From assembly GCA_019448385.1 (NCBI GenBank), contig JAGTXO010000003.1:248001-312000 (forward strand): a stretch of DNA of 64,000 nucleotides, given 5' to 3'. Shown here one piece after another: positions 58,887-64,000 of this stretch (positions within the stretch are counted from its first letter, which is position 1; each line of letters starts with the position of its first letter). The DNA is from Diacronema lutheri (taxonomy: Eukaryota > Haptophyta > Pavlovophyceae > Pavlovales > Pavlovaceae). The notes beneath the pieces were generated by a model. That model did no database searches, was not told the DNA's origin, and saw only the letters and a list, made by a program, of their open reading frames with translations. The translations under genes were made by a program, and so were the position numbers.

Positions 58887-59975
58887 AACGAGCCTGCGCC
58901 ATTCTCCATCACCCCGTCCGAATTGGCAACCGCAGCTATGGAGGCGTGGCGATGTCTTCAGGCCTACCCCGCCCTGTGCGCGCCGTTCGAGTCGGTGTAT
59001 GTGCTTGAGCAGGTGCGCCAACGCTCGATGCTCGCCGGCGGCGGCGTGATCCGGCTGCGCGCGCTCCACCTTGGCTCGCCGCGCGTGGTGCCCGAGACGA
59101 TCATGCAGTGGACGCGCGCCGACGGCGGTGCGCGCGCCGCCGCCAGCACCGGGGCGGCGGCTGCGCTGTGCGCGCTCGCGCTCGGATGCTGCGCGCCGGC
59201 GCGGCTCGCGCGTGGCTCGACTTTTGCCGGCGCGCTGGCCGCCGCGGCCGCATGCGTCGCGCTTTGCGCCGCCGCGCGCGCGCGCTGGCGGCTGGACGTG
59301 TCGACGTTTGCAAAGCCGTACGCGATGTGGTCCGCGCTGCCGTTCGCGCTCGCGCCGTGGGCGGCGCCGGAGCGCACGGACGAGGTGCGTGCGCTCATGA
59401 TCGGCCTCGGCGGCGGCTCCCTCGTCCACTTTTGGCGCGCGCTCGTGCCGCGCATCGAGCTGGACGTTGTCGAGCTGAGCCCCAACGTGATCGCGGCGGC
59501 GGCGCACCACTTCGACGTGCACGAAACGTCGGCGGCCGGACCGGGTGCCGCGGGACGGCTCACGCTGCACTGCGCCGACGGCGCCGCGTTCGTCGCGGAC
59601 GCGCCGGCCGGCACCTACCGCCTCGTCATGTGCGACCTGGACGTGGGCGCGCTCGTCGAGTCGTGCGCCGACTTCCGCGCGGCGTTGCGCCCGGACGGCG
59701 TGCTCGTCGTCAACATGTTCCTCGAGCTCACGGGCGCGCGCCGGCTGCTCCTACTCGGCCGCGCTCTGCAGGCGCTCCTCGCCAATTTTGCCGAGGTGCA
59801 CATCGCGCGCACCAGCCCGAAGAACACGCAGTTCCTCGCCTTCCCCACGCCGTCCTCGCTCGACCGCGCGGCCGTTGCAGCGGCCGCGGTTGCGCTCTGC
59901 GCGCGCGCGCACCTTCCGTTTGACCTCGGCGCGCTCGTTGCAGCGAGCGACTCGTACGCGATCCGGCGAGTTTGA
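58851..59975 (+). CDS. Spermidine-synthase-fold SAM-dependent methyltransferase-like protein
   Basis: A 374-residue single-exon protein. The central Rossmann domain has ALMIGLGGGSLVHFWRAL (residues about 183-200), which is the SAM-binding motif I. IELDVVELSPNVIAAAAHHF with an acidic motif II, LTLHCADGAAFVADAP, and YRLVMCDLDVGALVES follow. This is the spermidine synthase/METTL13-C-terminal arrangement; the substrate is unknown. Ahead of it lies an Ala/Cys-rich hydrophobic stretch (STGAAAALCALALGCCA, then FAGALAAAAACVALCAAA) that could be two membrane helices, unusual for the family. The first ATG (58851) is inside the duplicated segment; an ATG at 58938 (MEAWRCLQAY), just past the duplication boundary, may be the ancestral start. 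Confidence 0.8.
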   Translation: MLLIAPLGGPPENEPAPFSITPSELATAAMEAWRCLQAYPALCAPFESVYVLEQVRQRSMLAGGGVIRLRALHLGSPRVVPETIMQWTRADGGARAAASTGAAAALCALALGCCAPARLARGSTFAGALAAAAACVALCAAARARWRLDVSTFAKPYAMWSALPFALAPWAAPERTDEVRALMIGLGGGSLVHFWRALVPRIELDVVELSPNVIAAAAHHFDVHETSAAGPGAAGRLTLHCADGAAFVADAPAGTYRLVMCDLDVGALVESCADFRAALRPDGVLVVNMFLELTGARRLLLLGRALQALLANFAEVHIARTSPKNTQFLAFPTPSSLDRAAVAAAAVALCARAHLPFDLGALVAASDSYAIRRV

Positions 59976-60078
59976 GGCTCTGAAGCTGGCTTTCAGATCA
60001 CAGTCGTCGACAGATTCGACACGGGCACGATGCCCGTTGACCCGTCGGCGTCGCCCACTTCGCTGCAGAGTCAAGGCA

Positions 60079-60567
60079 TCACTGCGGCTCATGGCCACGC
60101 AAGTACTCGACGACCTTCGCGTTGAACTCCAGCGTGGCGGGGTCGACGGTGAAGTCGAAATGGACGCACTCGAGCCCACGGCACGAGCTGTAGTGCCGCC
60201 GAACGAGTGTCGCCCACTCTCCGGGCGTGACGCACTCTGTGCGCACGCGCACGGCCAAGGCCGGGTCTGTGGTGCAGATCTTTGTGCGCCGAATCTCAGG
60301 CGGCACGGAGAAGAACCACACGCACGCGAGGAGCGCAAGTGCGAAGAGGATGTTGCCCGCCTTGTCCGACTTTGCAAGCGAGCCGTTCTGGCGCGCCACG
60401 CGTGCCTGCCTCCCCGCGCTCGGTTGGCCGCGCGGAGGTGCGCCCGCCATGACAGGGCGCGCTGCGGCTACCATGACGCGTGCGTGTACGGCCCGAAGCC
60501 GAACGCCGCCCGCTGCTTGAAACGTGCACAGCATCAACGTCGCGGCCACCCGCATCGTCGCCATCAT
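60079..60567 (-). CDS. Secretory or organelle-targeted single-pass protein, unknown
   Basis: A 162-residue protein. The N-terminus (MMATMRVAATLMLCTFQAAG) looks like a signal peptide, followed by an Arg/Ala-rich stretch that could be a plastid transit peptide. A membrane helix (GNILFALALLACVWFFSVPP) lies near residue 80. The C-terminal domain has Cys residues and conserved-looking strands: TKICTTDPALAVRVRTECVT, WATLVRRHYSSCRGLECVH, FDFTVDPATLEFNAKVVEYL. No family recognised. Start codons of this gene and the divergent plus-strand gene are only 9 bp apart. Confidence 0.6.
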   Translation of the reverse strand: MMATMRVAATLMLCTFQAAGGVRLRAVHARVMVAAARPVMAGAPPRGQPSAGRQARVARQNGSLAKSDKAGNILFALALLACVWFFSVPPEIRRTKICTTDPALAVRVRTECVTPGEWATLVRRHYSSCRGLECVHFDFTVDPATLEFNAKVVEYLRGHEPQ

Positions 60568-60576
60568 GACGAACCA

Positions 60577-61785
60577 ATGGTGCCGTGTTTGAATTTGGGG
60601 TTCCTGGCCGTCATCCTGTGCACGCTCGCGAGTGTCGGGGGGCAGCCTGGCTGGGCGCAATTTGTGCCCAAGGGTGTGCTTGGCAAGGATGTGACTGCGC
60701 AGCCGCTCATCAATCTGTCGTCCGTCCGTCCGGAGCACGCGAGCGGCGCATGGCACGGCGTGCCTGTCAACGTGCGCTTCCATGTGGCCGACGCGTTCAA
60801 GGGCGGCTTCATTGCGTCGGTGCAGGTCGCGCCGTGGGTGCCAGGCGCGCTCCTCACGCTCAATTACACCTTCTCCGACGTGAAAGTTCAGCGCATCTGG
60901 AATGGGGACCTGCTCGACGCAGTCGACGGCACGGAGCCCGACGCGTTTGCGCTCATGGTCGGCAGAGCGCAACCGCTCTTCGCCGTGCGGCTGCACAATG
61001 CCTCGCGCGTCTCGGGGCCGGGCCAGCTGGATGACGCGGTTTCTTTCATGGCGAGCGGCACGGCGCAGCCCCCCGGCATCTTCATCGGCTGCCGCGGGCT
61101 GCCGGTGCTCTCGCTCGCCGTGGGCCGGCGGACAGCGGCCGGTTACCGCGCAACGGTCACGGTGCGTCCGTGGTCGGTTGGCGACCTGATCGAGATCGAC
61201 TTGCGCCGCTCGCGTGGCGTGACGATCTCAGGCGTGCGTGGCGCCGACGCCGTGCGCAGGCGCGGCGCGCGCTTCGTCGTGCGCCTGGCCGCGGGTGCCG
61301 CACCGCTGACGATCGACGGCGACGTTCCGACGACGAGCTCCTTCGAGCTGTGCGCCAATGGGCCTCTCGACGAGGCCGTGCTCAGCCGCCTCGAGTTGCC
61401 GCTGCAGCCAGCAGCTGCCGACGGCGCGGCCGCCGTCGCAGCGCAGCAGCCGCCAGAACCGACCTCATTGCCCGATGAGCTCCCGCTCCTCGCCGCCACC
61501 GCCGACGGCGCCAGCACGCAGCCGTTCGCCAAGCGAGCAGCGCGAAAGCAGTTCTCGAGCGTTGCAGCCGTGCGCAGCGCGCTCCTGCTTGGCTCGGCCG
61601 TGACGCTCATCCTCCTCGGCGCGGCCGCAGCCATCACCAGCCAAGGCCAGCGCTGCGGCCAGCTTGTCCGCGAGCGGACGACGCGGCGAGCGGACGAGGA
61701 CCCGCTCTTGAGACGAATGAAAGTCGGTGGCCCTTGCGAGCAGGGTGCGCCTCGAGAGCATCTGCACGCCCACACCCGATGTTGA
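60577..61785 (+). CDS. Signal-peptide membrane protein with predicted beta-rich ectodomain, unknown
   Basis: A 402-residue protein. The signal peptide (MVPCLNLGFLAVILCTLASV) precedes an ectodomain of many predicted strands: VNVRFHVADAFKGGFIASVQ, VPGALLTLNYTFSDVKVQRI, then VLSLAVGRRTAAGYRATVTV. It contains several N-glycosylation sequons (NLSS, NYT, NAS). An Ala/Pro linker leads to a transmembrane helix (SALLLGSAVTLILLGAAAA, near residue 335) and a basic cytoplasmic tail. The beta-rich pattern resembles carbohydrate-binding or adhesion modules, but no family can be named. Single exon, convergent with the polyglutamine gene 61 bp downstream. Confidence 0.7.
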   Translation: MVPCLNLGFLAVILCTLASVGGQPGWAQFVPKGVLGKDVTAQPLINLSSVRPEHASGAWHGVPVNVRFHVADAFKGGFIASVQVAPWVPGALLTLNYTFSDVKVQRIWNGDLLDAVDGTEPDAFALMVGRAQPLFAVRLHNASRVSGPGQLDDAVSFMASGTAQPPGIFIGCRGLPVLSLAVGRRTAAGYRATVTVRPWSVGDLIEIDLRRSRGVTISGVRGADAVRRRGARFVVRLAAGAAPLTIDGDVPTTSSFELCANGPLDEAVLSRLELPLQPAAADGAAAVAAQQPPEPTSLPDELPLLAATADGASTQPFAKRAARKQFSSVAAVRSALLLGSAVTLILLGAAAAITSQGQRCGQLVRERTTRRADEDPLLRRMKVGGPCEQGAPREHLHAHTRC

Positions 61786-61846
61786 TCAGTGTCACACCAC
61801 GCACATATTGTGTCAAAAGGTGCGTTTGTGCTGCGCCCCAGTGTAA

Positions 61847-62462
61847 CTATCTGCCACGGATGTCCGGAAGAGTCGCCGACGCCGACGCGCTGCGCTCGGG
61901 CAGCCCGCCGTTCGCGGCACGCTCGCGCTTCACCGCAGAAGCAAGACCCGGCAGCTGCACTCCAGCGGCGTATGCGCTGTCTCCGCCGGCCATTGCCGGG
62001 GCCCTGCCCGGTGGACGGAGGAGCGGAAGATGGGAGGCAGCGGGGCCATCCCACGTCTGGTGCTGCCGCTGCTGCCCGGCAAAGTAGGCTTGCTGCGCGG
62101 CGAGCTCCTGCCGCTGCTGCAGGAGCTGCAGCTGCAGGAGCTGCACGCGCAACGCCTCCTGCTGCTGCGCCGCGGCCGCGCTCAAGTGCGCCTGCTGCGC
62201 GTGCAGCGGCGCCGTGTCGTGCGCCGGCGAACCGCGCGCGAGCTGCTGCGACAGAGCGGGCGGTACCGAGGGGGCCTTGCCCATCGCGAGCGCATGCATC
62301 GCGAGGCGTTGGCGGTCCCATGCCGCCGCGAGTTGCTGCTGCTGCTGCTGCTGCTGCTCATAATGCGCGCCAGCCGCGGGGAGTGCTCCGTTCAGCGGTG
62401 CGGGCACAAATTGCGCGAGCTGCTGCTGCTGTGCGAGGGGCGCGAGCTGCTGCTGCTGCTGC

Positions 62463-62499
<37 letters not shown>

Positions 62500-62510
62500 G
62501 CTGCTGCTGC

Positions 62511-62607
<97 letters not shown>

Positions 62608-62724
62608 GCTGCTGCTGCTCTACGAGATGTGCGAGCTGCTGCTGCTGCTGCCGCTGCTGCTGCTCTACGAGATGTGCGAGCTGCTGCTGCTGCTGCCGCT
62701 GCTGCTGCTCTACGAGATGTGCGA

Positions 62725-62762
<38 letters not shown>

Positions 62763-64000
62763 GCGTGCAGCACAATCTTTCGCATCGTCTCCTCGTCGCG
62801 CACCGCCGCCAACTTGAGCCCGAGCCGCTCGCGCGCCGCGCCCGCCCCGCCGCGCAGCCCGGCGAATGAAGGCGACGGCGAGACGGCGGGCAGCGGAGCA
62901 TGGAAGGGCGCGAGCAGGGGCACAAGAGGCGTGAGCGGCGGAGACGCGCTCGGCAAGAGCATGGATACAAATGGCGCCGCAGCCGGCAGCCCCGCGTCGT
63001 GAGGGCGGTCGGCCTGTGCGACGTCTGCGCGGCCACCGTCCGCGCCATCGCGCGCCGGCCGCTCGCGCCGCTCGGGCTTGGCCGCGTGCGCGCCGTCGTC
63101 GCCGCCCTCCTTGCCCTTGCCGTGGAACGCGCGCCCCTGCTTGCTCTCCTTGGAGCGGCGCTCCTTCTTGTCGCGGGGCGCGCGGTGGCCGCCCCTGCCC
63201 TCGTCGCCCGCCGCATCCCAGTCCCTCCCCTCAAACGTTGCCGCCGCCGCGGCCATCGCCGCGGATGCGAGTGAAGAGGCCGCGGCGAGCTGCATCGATT
63301 GCCGCCGCAGCTCGTCTGCCTCTGGCTCCCGCTCCAGATGCCGGTAGGAATTCTCGTCGGCCGCGAGCGGATTGGGCGCGGCCGGGGCAACGGCGGCAGC
63401 AGCCAACGGCGCGAGCGGCTGCGCTGAGAGGCGCAGGTGCGCAGCGGCTGCCGCTGGCTGCGCCGTCGCGTCGATGCGCGCGCCCTCCTCCGCCTCTGGC
63501 GGCGGTGGCCCGTTGTCGGCTCGCGGTACCGTCGCGCGCGCCATTGCGCTTAGCATGCCTGAGAGGGACGAGTGCAGCTGCGCCCAGTGGTCGAGCATGC
63601 GCCGTCGTACGATGAAGCCACGCGCCACCTTTTGCAGCCTGACCGCCGCGCCGTGCCGCGCGTCCTCAAACGTTTCGCGCGAGAGCAGCGCGCGCTCGAC
63701 GCGCTCGCGCCGGATGCGCAGCAGCTCGGCGGCGGCGAGCCCGAGCACCGGCGTGCGCTTGGCGTGCTGCAGCACAGCGGCGAGCGCGGTCTCGGCGAGG
63801 CCGGCGATCTGCCCGCTCTGCGAGTGCGAGAAATGATCGAGCACCGCGATCACCTCGCGCGCCTCCTCGTCCGTCTCGTAGGCGCCGTCGAGGACGAGGT
63901 TCTGCAGCAAGGGCACGCAGTACCCCTGCGTGCTGACACGCGCCTCGCCGCGCGAGATGGACAGCACGACCTGCGCGGCGAGGCGGTCACGGCGTATGGA
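61847..64000 (-). CDS. Polyglutamine IQ-motif protein, 5' end outside window
   Basis: A C-terminal fragment of at least 717 residues; the frame is open to the window edge (SIRRDRLAAQVVLSIS at the cut), so the start lies beyond 64000. The N-terminal part has helical, armadillo-like sequence (LLQNLVLDGAYETDEEARE, VIAVLDHFSHSQSGQIAGLA, ETALAAVLQH) and one IQ motif, AVRLQKVARGFIVRRRM. A Lys/Arg-rich block follows (DKKERRSKESKQGR). Then comes a long Gln-rich region (62330-62760) with a pure CAG-equivalent run of about 31 codons and a 15-residue repeat QQQRQQQQQLAHLVE. Helix plus IQ plus low complexity recalls the giant ARM-IQ protein at 19.9-29 kb, but no direct paralogy is established. Confidence 0.8.
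62513..62606 (+). repeat. Pure CTG repeat, about 31 units (polyQ on minus strand)
   Basis: Uninterrupted CTG (CAG on the coding strand) inside the polyglutamine gene. Uninterrupted runs of this length are usually length-polymorphic. Confidence 0.9.
62606..62740 (-). repeat. 45-bp tandem repeat, three copies
   Basis: The marker TACGAGATGTGCGAG recurs at 62621, 62666 and 62711, exactly 45 bp apart. On the coding strand each unit encodes LAHLVEQQQRQQQQQ. It expanded next to the pure CTG run. Confidence 0.9.

Noticed and set aside
1-64000. Bacterial origin, suggested by high GC and several single-exon genes
   Set aside because: Spliceosomal introns with matching phases, plus TAF8, Mediator-like, enkurin, kinesin and DNAJC11 families, exclude it.

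Overview
This is nuclear DNA of a eukaryote. At least nine genes are interrupted by short introns (about 90-240 bp) that can be placed exactly, because protein homology and reading frame agree on both sides. GC content is very high, so most frames on both strands stay open by chance. I called genes from family motifs and intron phase, not from ORF length. The gene set suggests a flagellated, photosynthetic microalga. An enkurin-family protein and a kinesin point to an axoneme, and a DUF1995 protein points to a plastid. A Sel1/MYND protein, very GC-rich codons and many Ala/Gly/Pro low-complexity inserts also fit. A haptophyte (perhaps a pavlovophyte) or a pelagophyte is my best guess. That is inference, not something the sequence proves.

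Layout. 0-9.3 kb: IQ-motif protein, kinesin with a very long tail, Sfp-type phosphopantetheinyl transferase. 9.4-19.3 kb: glutathione S-transferase, D-serine dehydratase-type PLP enzyme, DNAJC11-like J-protein, Mediator subunit 4-like protein, DUF1995 protein, enkurin, and a small pre-peptidase-type beta-sandwich protein. 19.9-29.0 kb: one giant armadillo/IQ protein with about 30 IQ-type motifs. 29-36.7 kb: small membrane protein, EF-hand protein, AAAP amino-acid transporter, ABCB-type half transporter, TAF8. 37.1-40.6 kb: a broken Helitron-type protein gene. 41-50 kb: unknown anchored protein, class A DnaJ with half a zinc finger, unknown protein with 21 decapeptide repeats, SCAMP-like tetraspan. 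50-55.6 kb: unknown coiled-coil protein, membrane-anchored allantoinase relative lacking its metal ligands, OTU relative lacking its catalytic residues, Rdx/SelW-like protein, PSI-domain membrane protein, acidic protein. 55.6-58.9 kb: a duplicated segment flanking a frameshifted Sel1/MYND gene. 58.9-64 kb: spermidine-synthase-fold methyltransferase, two secretory or membrane proteins, and the 3' part of a polyglutamine IQ protein that runs off the window.

Genome style. Genes are tightly packed and often divergent, with start codons 9-78 bp apart. Introns are mostly GT-AG with an unusual GTGCG-type donor. Several carry an uninterrupted poly-C run on the sense strand. A 15-20 bp motif (AAGCGYCGTTAGTA) recurs upstream of genes in a fixed orientation. 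There is no operon-like pathway. The genes are a mix of cytoskeletal, chaperone, transcription, transport and metabolic functions. The most unusual loci are the two apparent pseudoenzymes (allantoinase-like, OTU-like), the half-zinc-finger DnaJ with its start codon split by an intron, and the giant ARM-IQ protein.
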